DNA of 22,810 nucleotides from positions 1 to 22,810 of the forward strand of contig JBIJDM010000016.1 of NCBI GenBank assembly GCA_044344145.1, written 5' to 3'. The DNA comes from JBAXGE01 sp044344145. Lineage in GTDB: Bacteria; Planctomycetota; Phycisphaerae; WQYP01. The position numbers and the translations under genes are program-made. Below are positions 1 to 6,719 of this stretch, piece after piece. Each line of letters begins with the position of its first letter. The first letter of the stretch is position 1. The notes beneath the pieces are model-generated. The model was not told the origin of the DNA. It was given only the letters and a program-made list of their open reading frames with translations, and did no database searches.

Positions 1-710
1 TGGTGTTGTTCTCGCTGGGTAAAGATGTGCTCTTTTGGGCCACCGGCATCGGCGGGCCGGTTGCCTATATGGCCCATATCGGCGGGGTGCTGATCGGCAT
101 TGCTGTGGGCCTGCTGATTCTGTGGCTGCGCCTGATTCCGCGTGATTTGTATGATCTGATGGCCCTGCTGGACCGCTGGCAGCGCCGCCAGCAACATCGG
201 GCAATTGTGGCCCAGGGGTATAACCCCTTTGAAGGCCGGACGCGGCTGCATCTGGACGCCCGCCAGCAATTTCCCCAGGGTGTGGACTTTACCACCGGCA
301 CAGACGATGCCACCAGTGCCCTGCGCGCCACGATTGAAACCGCCGTGCGCGGCCATCAACCCACCGAGGCCACACGCTGCTATCTGGAATTGCGCCAACT
401 GGACCCCAAGGCGGTACTGCCCGCCGAGGCGCAATTGGATGTGGCCAATCAACTGATGCATCAGGGCAACCACACCGAAGCCGCGCAGGCCTATGCGGAT
501 TTCCTGACGGCCTATCCCCGCTCCGCCGAGACGGCCAACGTGCATCTGATCAAAGGGCTTTTGCACCTGCGTTATCTGAATCAACCCACGCTGGCCAGCA
601 CCCATCTGGCCGCGGCCGTCATGGCCCTACCCGAAGGGCCCACCCGTGAACTGGCCCGCCGGGAACTGGCCAAAGTCTCTCCCCCACTGCCCGGAACCGC
701 CGCAACTTAA
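1..710 (+). CDS. Rhomboid-family intramembrane serine protease, C-terminal part with TPR-like tail (5' truncated)
   Basis: The reading frame is open at the left edge, so only the C-terminal 235 codons or so are visible and the true start lies outside the window. The visible part begins with two hydrophobic segments. The second contains AHIGGVLIG, matching the last conserved helix of rhomboids, where the His of the Ser-His dyad sits in an AHxxG context. The catalytic Ser motif (GxSG) would lie upstream and cannot be checked. After the membrane part comes a soluble tail of about 180 residues with paired helices (for example AAQAYADFLTAYPRSAETA) that resembles tetratricopeptide repeats. Rhomboids cleave transmembrane helices inside the membrane; the tail may bind partners. 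It ends in TAA about 60 bp before tRNA-Val, and I see no terminator in between. Confidence 0.8.
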   Translation, partial: VLFSLGKDVLFWATGIGGPVAYMAHIGGVLIGIAVGLLILWLRLIPRDLYDLMALLDRWQRRQQHRAIVAQGYNPFEGRTRLHLDARQQFPQGVDFTTGTDDATSALRATIETAVRGHQPTEATRCYLELRQLDPKAVLPAEAQLDVANQLMHQGNHTEAAQAYADFLTAYPRSAETANVHLIKGLLHLRYLNQPTLASTHLAAAVMALPEGPTRELARRELAKVSPPLPGTAAT

Positions 711-727
711 CGGGAAAATGAAATAAC

Positions 728-756
728 TTGCCATCGGTGCGGGTCCGCGTTAAACT
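728..756 (+). promoter_or_regulatory. Sigma-70-like promoter of tRNA-Val
   Basis: TTGCCA (728-733), a 17-bp spacer and TAAACT (751-756) give a -35/-10 pair. Transcription would start near 763, about 8 bp before the mature tRNA. Both hexamers match consensus at four or more positions and the spacing is ideal. The position directly before an RNA gene is the main reason to believe it. Confidence 0.5.
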
Positions 757-770
757 TACGCATTCAAAGA

Positions 771-844
771 GGGCGTTTAGCTCAGTTGGTTAGAGCGCAT
801 GCATGACACGCATGAGGTCACAGGTTCGAATCCTGTAATGCCCA
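771..844 (+). tRNA. tRNA-Val (anticodon GAC)
   Basis: A complete cloverleaf can be drawn. The acceptor stem is GGGCGTT with AATGCCC (one G-U pair) and the D arm is GCTC/GAGC. The anticodon stem is CATGC/GCATG around a seven-base loop ATGACAC, which gives anticodon GAC with T33 in place. A five-base variable region and T arm ACAGG/CCTGT with loop TTCGAAT follow. The discriminator is A and CCA is not encoded. The GAC anticodon reads GUC valine codons. The low-GC block begins immediately after it, consistent with the frequent use of tRNA 3' ends as integration sites. Confidence 0.95.
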
Positions 845-1352
845 GTTTTCCCTGTCAATTCCCCGCCTAATACTCACAATACAGCCATTTTTAGCGGTTT
901 TATGCTTTGCCGTCTTTTTCGCTTTTGGTGAATTAGCGTCTATTTTAGTCTCTCGCGCAGCGCTTTTTGCAGCGCATCTAAACGGCTACCTATCGACTGC
1001 GACCACCAGTTCAGCACCACTTCATACTATATTCCTCCTATGACAATCCTAGGGTCTAGGTGTTTGCCATTTTTTTAATGCTTCGGGGTCGAAACATGTA
1101 TATATTTTACACCATCACTATTCGCGACGCGTCACAGCTAGTTTTCTACTACGTACTACGTGGTTGGGATAACCGTCTTCGGCTCCACACGAGAATTGGG
1201 GTAATGTCCCGCAAACTTCAAGGTGGACAACAATCGAAGTAATGCACGCTTCGAACCGGTCATTTACGTGTAAAGCCAACAGCAAAATCCTCATCCAATA
1301 AACCAACACAATTGCATCGTATTGCAGTAGGCCCGTGACGAAGAGCTACGAA
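845..1352. other. Non-coding or decayed left end of the island
   Basis: No convincing gene is present in these 508 bp. Visible details are a small inverted repeat CCTAG-GGT-CTAGG at 1048-1060, and on the minus strand a strong Shine-Dalgarno-like AGGAGGA (around 1032-1039). The latter lies seven bases before an ATG at 1025 that runs into TGA after only four codons (MKWC). In another minus frame, a GTG at 1020 opens 26 codons ending at 940 (ending LQKALRERLK). This could be the 3' remnant of a broken gene or a tiny peptide gene. Other open frames of about 60 codons here lack ribosome sites and protein-like composition. Confidence 0.5.
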
Positions 1353-1961
1353 TTATTCCCAAATATGACTAGTGCTCCATTGCTGCCAATGTCGAGAATG
1401 CTCAAAACGTTCACGGGTTGAGGCTAAAACTAAGTCCTCCCGGTTCGAATAGCTCTTTCTTCCCACTATCTCGAATCCAGCTCCAAGATAGAACTGTTGA
1501 GCGCCAACATTTTCAGTCGTGTCATTAGTTTGGCAATAGATGCGTACCGTTCCATGTGCGAATGCATTGGCCATAACCTGTGAATTTAAAATCGTCCCAA
1601 CATAACGGCGTCGAAAATCAGGAGCCACCGCAAGCCGATGTATGTAGACGCACTTTCCGGGTACGGTGTCATTTGATACGATTTCAAATGCCACACAGAG
1701 TGCAATCGGACGCGTTCTGCTCTTTTCAAAAGCCATAAAGCTCAATTCCCATTTTCTCGTGTATTTTCGCACATCATCGCTAACACTAAGCAGTTTATCC
1801 TTGTCCCAATATTGGAATGGTATTTGATTATGTATAGATATTAATGATGCCATATGCGACATCGCCATATTTTCTGTCAGTTGAGTGATAAATATTGCCT
1901 CTCCATCACGATCTTTGAACATTTTCGATTGCCCAGTCATAGGTACACTCAGTATTTTCAT
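1353..1961 (-). CDS. GNAT-family N-acetyltransferase
   Basis: This 202-residue protein contains a recognisable GNAT core in its second half. Motif A is VYIHRLAVAPDFRRRYVGTI (residues 105-124), a beta strand followed by the acetyl-CoA pyrophosphate-binding loop in the form RRxxVG. Motif B follows as NVGAQQFYLGAGFEIVG (151-167), including the usual Asn and the FYxxxGF segment. GNATs transfer acetyl groups from acetyl-CoA to an amine; the acceptor cannot be deduced. The first 70 residues are not typical of the core and may bind the substrate. It is the last gene of the island operon: its ATG lies only six bases after the stop of the kinase-like gene, so translation is probably coupled. No terminator is visible downstream. 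Confidence 0.82.
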   Translation of the reverse strand: MKILSVPMTGQSKMFKDRDGEAIFITQLTENMAMSHMASLISIHNQIPFQYWDKDKLLSVSDDVRKYTRKWELSFMAFEKSRTRPIALCVAFEIVSNDTVPGKCVYIHRLAVAPDFRRRYVGTILNSQVMANAFAHGTVRIYCQTNDTTENVGAQQFYLGAGFEIVGRKSYSNREDLVLASTRERFEHSRHWQQWSTSHIWE

Positions 1962-1967
1962 GCATAA

Positions 1968-2513
1968 TTATGGTCGATTTGAACGCACAATATCTGTTAA
2001 TACGGCCTCTATATCACTTTCTGAAAGTATATCAGCATCAGGAACCACTAAATCAAATAGCTGAGCATGTACAAGTTCGTCCTGAGCGTGTGCAATGCGA
2101 CGATTCAGCTCATCTCCTGTGTACCCGCGTTCGTGCAGTCGTCCATGCAAGACCTCGGACTCACCCGATGTGAGTAAGATTGAAACACAACGTGCAGAAC
2201 GCATCCTAAGTCTAACCGCCATTCTCGCAAGAATCTGCACAGAGAAATCTTCACCAATTTGCTGACGCTGCGTAAGCGTGTTACCGAAGCCGTAATAATT
2301 TCCGAGCGTGTAATCCCACTCGGCAAGTTGACGGGTCCTAATCATCGATTGAAATTCTGCAATCGACAAATAATGATGGTCATAATTAGCTGTTTCACCA
2401 GGTCTCGCTAACCTTGTTGTGTACGGTACCTCTCGTGGAAATCCTATTTTTTCAGCCACCTTGTGCCACACACTCTTTCCTATCGTCGATGGTCCAGAGA
2501 TGCACAACAACAT
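1968..2513 (-). CDS. Guanylate-kinase-like nucleoside monophosphate kinase
   Basis: This 181-residue P-loop protein aligns by eye along most of its length with guanylate kinase (about 205 residues in E. coli). It has Walker A GPSTIGKS (7-14), the GMP-binding segment YTTRLARPGE (31-40), a YDHHYLS segment (44-50), and EWDYTLGNYYGFG (65-77) matching the family's GNYYG motif. A helical lid region contains RLHERG (125-130). Guanylate kinases convert (d)GMP plus ATP to (d)GDP. In the segment normally reading like DIDWQG, this protein has SVQILARMA, so acidic residues near the active site are missing and substrate choice may differ. A strong ribosome site, AAGGAG seven bases before ATG, supports the start. 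It lies 14 bp after the Ham1-like gene. It is a divergent extra copy in foreign DNA, so housekeeping Gmk is unlikely. Confidence 0.8.
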   Translation of the reverse strand: MLLCISGPSTIGKSVWHKVAEKIGFPREVPYTTRLARPGETANYDHHYLSIAEFQSMIRTRQLAEWDYTLGNYYGFGNTLTQRQQIGEDFSVQILARMAVRLRMRSARCVSILLTSGESEVLHGRLHERGYTGDELNRRIAHAQDELVHAQLFDLVVPDADILSESDIEAVLTDIVRSNRP

Positions 2514-2527
2514 GTTAGGTCTCCTTA

Positions 2528-3247
2528 CTACAAATTGAACAATGTCGGTTCAACTTTCGGCCAAGTCATTTGCTCATTCCGTAATTGCGTCAGGAATGAC
2601 TCCGCGCACCGCCTACGATAATCGTAACGAACAAAGCACTTCGCGTCCATTTCTCCTAGCGTCTCTATCGCTCCATCTGGAACAAATATCGAGTGAAAAT
2701 GATTCGGATTTGATCGGGGATAATCCCGTTTTGCTTTTTCGGATATACGAGGCGAATCTGAAATGTTGCCTCCCGCAGTATAGCGATCAAAAACATACCG
2801 GTGTGCCCCAAGATAGGCGCCAAGTTGACACACATATCTTGCAGCGCGATTTTCGTACCCCTCCATAAGTCGAATGACGCCTGTATCTCCGAAATTAGCC
2901 CACCAATTTTTTGTGTCAGCTCCCGGCAGACCATTTGAGGCAATTGGATTGGCGCAAAACGCCTCGATGAAAAGCATCGTATCTTCAATCATGTATGGAA
3001 ATTGTCCTAATCGCGTCAGGAACCTAGCTGCAATTCTCAGCGGGTGCGCAACAATATTAACATCACTGCTTGGTTCATCTGTCGCTTGAGGCTCAATTAG
3101 GATACTACTGACTGAGGTTGCCCGTCGTAATTCCACCCCGTGGTCGGCAAATATCACAGAATACTGGTCGAACTTTACTTGGCTCGTTGTGGCAAAGTAA
3201 ACAATTTCTGGTAGCTTAAGCAGTAGCTGCGTCATACTTGTCAACAT
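2528..3247 (-). CDS. Ham1/RdgB (ITPase)-like protein with altered base-recognition residues
   Basis: This 239-residue protein has the order of elements seen in Ham1/RdgB non-canonical purine NTP pyrophosphatases. It has a first strand with ATTSQVK (19-25, normally ATxNxxK), then IEPQATD (51-57), PYMIEDTMLFIEAF (84-97, normally EDTGL-FIEAL), GLPGA (106-110), MEGYENRAARYVC (128-140), AGGNIS (158-163) and FVPDGAIETLGEM (188-200). The family hydrolyses dITP/XTP to the monophosphate. Here the usual GFGYDPIF reads as NHFHSIF (182-188) and the SHR triplet as DYR (209-211), so the purine-recognition pocket looks rebuilt. Catalysis on ITP is therefore doubtful; binding or sensing another nucleotide is possible. 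No good ribosome site separates ATG 3247 from ATG 3235. It is the second gene of the operon. Confidence 0.72.
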   Translation of the reverse strand: MLTSMTQLLLKLPEIVYFATTSQVKFDQYSVIFADHGVELRRATSVSSILIEPQATDEPSSDVNIVAHPLRIAARFLTRLGQFPYMIEDTMLFIEAFCANPIASNGLPGADTKNWWANFGDTGVIRLMEGYENRAARYVCQLGAYLGAHRYVFDRYTAGGNISDSPRISEKAKRDYPRSNPNHFHSIFVPDGAIETLGEMDAKCFVRYDYRRRCAESFLTQLRNEQMTWPKVEPTLFNL

Positions 3248-3274
3248 CCACTATGTGAGCCAATATCCAAAAGA

Positions 3275-4348
3275 CTATCCAACTAAAAGCCATTTTACCC
3301 TAATGTGGCGTTCCGGCCCAGCCTTCCGCATCCGGACCACAATCGTGACTGTGGTTTTCGCCGGATCGTGTGGATCCGGCGAAAACCTTGCGGTCAATTG
3401 TTCGATATCATCGGCGCTGCCCTCAGGGGCCACCCAGGCACCTTGCGTATCCCGAGCAGAACGCGCGACGGTAATTTCCTTGGAGGCTAACGACTTACCG
3501 GGTTCAATTGAGATGTCAACGGTGCCGGAAAAAGGGATTCTATCCAGTTTAGAAGAAAAATCCTGATATTTCGTATAGCAAATCCATAGGGCTCCACATA
3601 TCACCGAACCAGATAGCCCAATGCCAACGATTTTCTTCCAATACGATTTGGCATTATCGAGGAAGCGAATCCAGCCCCGAATTTTCTCAACTTTGTAAGG
3701 TTCTTTGCGTCGAGGTAGTGGATCAACTTCTTCGTTGATAATTTTATTCCAGTTATTTCCAAAGTGGTGACTCTTTGCAGGGAATTGTTGCTCAGTTTGT
3801 GGATCGACCACTCCGTCTATTCGATAGAAACGGCATATGGCAATTTTCTCGCACAAATCTAATCGTATCGGTTGCGAACCAATATTTACGATTACACCTT
3901 GCAATATCCCATTCCAATATGGGTCGATGTATGTTGGTATGTATACTAGTCCAGCATCCACTGTTGTTAACCGCGGTAAGATGGTGGCTCCAATTTTTCC
4001 CTTCAGAGCGATACGTTCATTTGTGGCAACCGAGATGACTTCGTTCGGTTGGAGAAAGAAACCGTCAGTGTCGCGAATATCATAATATCCTGGTCTCGTC
4101 TTAAATATCTTGCGGCCTGAATATTTCGTATAGTTATGTGATCGTACAATTGGCCCAAGTGTTAAGTTAAGTCGGTCACAAAAATAATTTTTCTCGAAGA
4201 GCTTAGTCGCCAAACTTTCACGCACATCTGGATTCACCAGTTCTTCGCCAACAAATGAAAACTGCTTCTCTGCAGTTTCCAAGAACGAGTAGGCAATGGT
4301 AATTTCCTTCGCTACAATTAGTTTTTCCACTTCAAGTTTTGCTAGCAT
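3275..4348 (-). CDS. Membrane-anchored dCTP-deaminase/dUTPase-like domain protein
   Basis: ATG 4348 is chosen because GGAGGG lies five bases upstream; an in-frame ATG at 4447 has no such site. The product is 357 residues. Residues about 97-175 match the dCTP deaminase/dUTPase barrel: FFLQPNEVISVATNERIAL, then AGLVYIPTYIDPYWNGIL (compare AHRIDPGWSG) and NIGSQPIRLDLCEKIAICRF. The position of the catalytic Glu in dCTP deaminase holds Val, and the GRSSLAR loop reads PRLTTVD, so deamination is unlikely. A single transmembrane helix (about 240-259, GIGLSGSVICGALWICY) is followed by an about 90-residue beta-rich tail probably on the other side of the membrane. First gene of the operon, which suggests a membrane-tethered nucleotide sensor. 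The 3' part is richer in GC than the rest. Confidence 0.7.
   Translation of the reverse strand: MLAKLEVEKLIVAKEITIAYSFLETAEKQFSFVGEELVNPDVRESLATKLFEKNYFCDRLNLTLGPIVRSHNYTKYSGRKIFKTRPGYYDIRDTDGFFLQPNEVISVATNERIALKGKIGATILPRLTTVDAGLVYIPTYIDPYWNGILQGVIVNIGSQPIRLDLCEKIAICRFYRIDGVVDPQTEQQFPAKSHHFGNNWNKIINEEVDPLPRRKEPYKVEKIRGWIRFLDNAKSYWKKIVGIGLSGSVICGALWICYTKYQDFSSKLDRIPFSGTVDISIEPGKSLASKEITVARSARDTQGAWVAPEGSADDIEQLTARFSPDPHDPAKTTVTIVVRMRKAGPERHIRVKWLLVG
3354..3386. repeat. Perfect 14-bp inverted repeat inside the dCTP-deaminase-like gene
   Basis: GTTTTCGCCGGATC (3354-3367) and GATCCGGCGAAAAC (3373-3386) are perfect reverse complements around the five-base loop GTGTG. It lies within the coding sequence, in the last 40 codons, in a GC-rich stretch. 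There is no T-run, so it is not a standard terminator. It could form a stable mRNA hairpin, be a protein-binding site, or mark a recombination junction. Confidence 0.85.
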
Positions 4349-4493
4349 TACAACCCTCCAGCCTTTATGACAGGTGATCAAATTCAAACCTTCTCCACGA
4401 ATGGTGGGCACAAGGTTCGCATCACAACGATTACGGCCCATTCCCAAGTCATCAGACTTAATCAGGACCGGTCGCCGTTCAATGCTAGTTGCG

Positions 4494-4523
4494 ATTATAC
4501 TACCTTTCGATCTACCTGAGCAA
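4494..4523 (-). promoter_or_regulatory. Promoter of the island nucleotide operon
   Basis: On the minus strand TTGCTC (4518-4523) is followed after 18 bp by a perfect TATAAT (4494-4499). Transcription would start near 4487 and leave an untranslated leader of about 140 bases before the ATG at 4348. It is the best promoter match in the island, has the right orientation, and lies directly before the four-gene operon. Confidence 0.6.
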
Positions 4524-4552
4524 GCGAGACCACGCTACAATACGTAGCATTC

Positions 4553-4569
4553 TGGTGGTGGTGGTGGTG
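4553..4569 (+). repeat. Short TGG trinucleotide repeat
   Basis: Five tandem TGG units plus TG lie just upstream of the -35 element of the island promoter, considered on the minus strand. Such runs can vary in length by slippage. It may be chance; nothing shows that it matters for expression. Confidence 0.6.
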
Positions 4570-4943
4570 TACGTTCACGCTTCAATTTAACACAAAGGTC
4601 TTCATGACATTATTCATCAGCAACAGCTTACTCCTGGACTTTTGCCCCCCTCAACCGACGTTGCACGTTGTGGTATTAGACTGAATTCATATCAGGATGT
4701 TAGTTATGAACCATGATCTTTCGCACTTTCGTTGCGCGACGGCCATCGGATTACCTCCGTGCTGGGACACAAAGTAGACCCCACAAAGAAGCAAGGATGT
4801 GCGCCAATTTCCACCGCATGAGTACTTAGGTAACAGCATAATCTGGAGGTACTTAAGTAGGGACACACTTTTTGTGCAAATTTCTCTCCCCCTGACTGCT
4901 AAAGCGGTAAAGCCCGTGTACCGAGAATTACCGCACTCCAAGA

Positions 4944-4958
4944 TGCCGGGGACCGGCA
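4944..4958 (-). terminator. Weak hairpin after the 560-codon gene
   Basis: Directly downstream of the stop at 4970, the minus strand reads TGCCGG-TCC-CCGGCA, a six-pair GC-rich hairpin followed by TCTT. The T-run is poor, so an intrinsic terminator is only possible. It lies at the island/host junction. Confidence 0.3.
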
Positions 4959-4969
4959 AAGTAGGGGGA

Positions 4970-6652
4970 TTACCAGCCGCGGTGGCCGCGGAGGGTGAAG
5001 CGGTGGGTGAAGGGGGTGCGCAGGGGGATGATCACCCGGGCGGTGCCGGTGAGTTGCAGTGAATCACGCATCGCCCAGGTGCGGTGGGTGGGGCTGCCGC
5101 CGGTGATGGTGATGGTATCGTTGCCATAGCGCATCGTGCCTGCAGCGCCGTGCAGCATCAGGACCTGATTGGCCACCGGTTGCAGCGCCATATCGGCAGT
5201 GGACCAGACGCCGCCGGGGGCGAAATCCAGCGCGATCTGGGCCATGACGCCCTCGGTGCCGCCCCGCGTGGTCAGTGTTCCGGCCAGACCATCAGGCAGA
5301 TTCTCCAACTGCAAATCCACTTCGGCAAACGGCAGCCGGTGCTGGGTGCGGCCATGCTCGGTCTGCATCCATTCATGGATATCGGCGATCCGGCGTTCCA
5401 GTGGCAGATCATACCCCGGCCGGCGCGGATGCCGCACGCCGCTGGAATGCAGCGAGATCCCCTGCTGGGTCACCGTAAAAGTATCGCCGACAAATTCACC
5501 CGCCGGGCCAAAATAACTCTGATGCACCGACACACAGTGCAGATGCGCCGCGCCATATTTCATACTCAGCAACCGCCGGGTACCGCCGAACACACTCGCC
5601 GATAGCAGCCCCGCGCGACGGCGCCAGAACTTATTGGTGGGATACCAATCGTTATACTCGGTGGGCAAGCCGGGCAGATCGGCCAGACTGGCCGGATCGG
5701 TGGCCCCCAAATCCAACACCGCCTGCAGCAGATGACACAGAGCATTGAACATATCGCGCGGGGAATGTTGCCAGATTTCATCGGCCACTTTCAGCCAGTG
5801 CCGATCGCCACTGACCTTGCCAGCGCGGTAGTAACAGTAAATCAAGCCCTGCGGCACCAGACTTTGCCCAAAATCAAAACGATGCGACAAACCCGTTTCC
5901 ACGGTGTAATCGGCGTGGAACAAATGTTGGTTGAACTTCAGACACGCCAGCACGCCGCGCAGGGCCTCGGGCCACGTCCGCTGCTCATGGGTCAGCAACA
6001 GCGAAAACAGATTGACCGTGTCATACACCGCCGGGCTGCGTTCGATGAACAGGCCATCGGCATCCACATCCACCCCTTCCGCCTGCAGGCGTTGCATGGA
6101 GGCGGAGAGGTCCAACTGCGGAAAGATCTGATTGACCAGAACCAGCGCCGACAGCACCACCCAACGATGATTGGGCGTATGAAAGCCGCACGTGGACAGG
6201 CCGGGGATGGTACGTTTGAGCACCTCGGCCAATGTGGTTTGCACGCGCTGGGCCGGGGCCCCCACCACCGTAAAGTTGGCCCATGCCGCGGCCAGATGTT
6301 GTACCGAAAAACCCGTGTCCGGCGGGGAATCATAATTACAGTCAATAGTATCAAATAGCCCGCTGGGGCGCTGGATCCGCAGCAGATACTCCAGCGCACG
6401 CGTTAATGCCGTCTCCAGCGCGGCCACCGATGCGGCCGGGATCAAGCCCGGATGCTGGACTTGTAGCCGCCATTGCAGGCTCAGGCCATGGATCAACTCC
6501 GCCGTACCGCGATGATCCGCCATGCGGCTTTGGGGCTGCACGCGCCCGCCAAATTCCGGCGCGTCCGGCTGCGTGCACTGCTGCACCCGGGCCGAGTCCA
6601 AGGCTTGCATCACCGCCGTCGCCACATTATCCAACGTCAAATGATTTACCAC
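4970..6652 (-). CDS. Uncharacterised protein, helical toroid-like N-terminal part and beta-rich C-terminal part
   Basis: I do not recognise a named family for this 560-residue protein. The first 360 residues or so are mostly helical with regularly spaced aromatic and Leu-rich helices (for example HRWVVLSALVLVNQIFP and YDTVNLFSLLLTHE), as in alpha/alpha-toroid glycosidases and polysaccharide lyases. The last 180 residues are strand-rich (TFTVTQQGISLHSS, DTITITGGSPTH), as in the C-terminal beta-sandwich of heparinase-type lyases. It has no signal peptide, so a cytoplasmic role is likely. The start is GTG 6652 with GGAG five bases upstream. It follows ispA by 67 bp on the same strand and may be co-transcribed with pyrF and ispA. 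A carbohydrate-active function is a guess from architecture only. Confidence 0.6.
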   Translation of the reverse strand: MVNHLTLDNVATAVMQALDSARVQQCTQPDAPEFGGRVQPQSRMADHRGTAELIHGLSLQWRLQVQHPGLIPAASVAALETALTRALEYLLRIQRPSGLFDTIDCNYDSPPDTGFSVQHLAAAWANFTVVGAPAQRVQTTLAEVLKRTIPGLSTCGFHTPNHRWVVLSALVLVNQIFPQLDLSASMQRLQAEGVDVDADGLFIERSPAVYDTVNLFSLLLTHEQRTWPEALRGVLACLKFNQHLFHADYTVETGLSHRFDFGQSLVPQGLIYCYYRAGKVSGDRHWLKVADEIWQHSPRDMFNALCHLLQAVLDLGATDPASLADLPGLPTEYNDWYPTNKFWRRRAGLLSASVFGGTRRLLSMKYGAAHLHCVSVHQSYFGPAGEFVGDTFTVTQQGISLHSSGVRHPRRPGYDLPLERRIADIHEWMQTEHGRTQHRLPFAEVDLQLENLPDGLAGTLTTRGGTEGVMAQIALDFAPGGVWSTADMALQPVANQVLMLHGAAGTMRYGNDTITITGGSPTHRTWAMRDSLQLTGTARVIIPLRTPFTHRFTLRGHRGW

Positions 6653-6719
6653 GCATACTCCTCAGCGCGAAAGTTCTGCCGCATTGCTGCACCCGCGGCG
6701 TGATCGAAAACCTGATAAC

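Larger units (their letters stand above)
845..4960. other. Putative small genomic island next to tRNA-Val
   Basis: The DNA between tRNA-Val and the 560-codon gene ending at 4970 has clearly lower GC than its flanks: many 60-bp stretches are 35-48% GC by count, against well above 55% in most neighbouring genes. It has long non-coding ends and holds one self-contained minus-strand operon. The junction is sharp on the right, with GC-rich host sequence from about 4960. I found no integrase gene, no copy of the tRNA 3' end at the right border and no clear terminal inverted repeats, so the mode of entry is unknown. The borders are approximate. Confidence 0.55.
4349..4969. other. Right end of the island: operon leader, then decayed non-coding DNA
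   Basis: This stretch holds the operon leader and promoter (4349-4523), a short TGG repeat, and about 400 bp without a convincing gene. On the minus strand a good ribosome site, GGAGG (4754-4758), sits seven bases before ATG 4746, but the frame is only 19 codons (MAVAQRKCERSWF...). That resembles the start of a gene cut off by rearrangement, perhaps a transposase, but is too short to name. GTGTCCC and its close variants occur on either side of it (around 4860 and 4770). The composition changes to host-like at about 4960. Confidence 0.5.

Noticed and set aside
1060..1309. Overlapping open frames of about 60 codons on both strands
   Set aside because: No ribosome sites, unlikely composition and no similarity to any family that I can see.
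3255..3566. Plus-strand frame of 103 codons over the 3' end of the membrane-anchored gene
   Set aside because: It lies opposite a gene with clear domain similarity, includes the palindrome and has no ribosome site.
4349..4447. Extended N terminus (33 more residues) for the dCTP-deaminase-like protein
   Set aside because: There is no ribosome site before ATG 4447, while ATG 4348 has GGAGGG at ideal spacing; the extra residues have no domain character.
4860..4960. Possible attR copy of the tRNA-Val 3' end
   Set aside because: I looked for GGTTCGAATCCTG and parts of it near the right border and found none.
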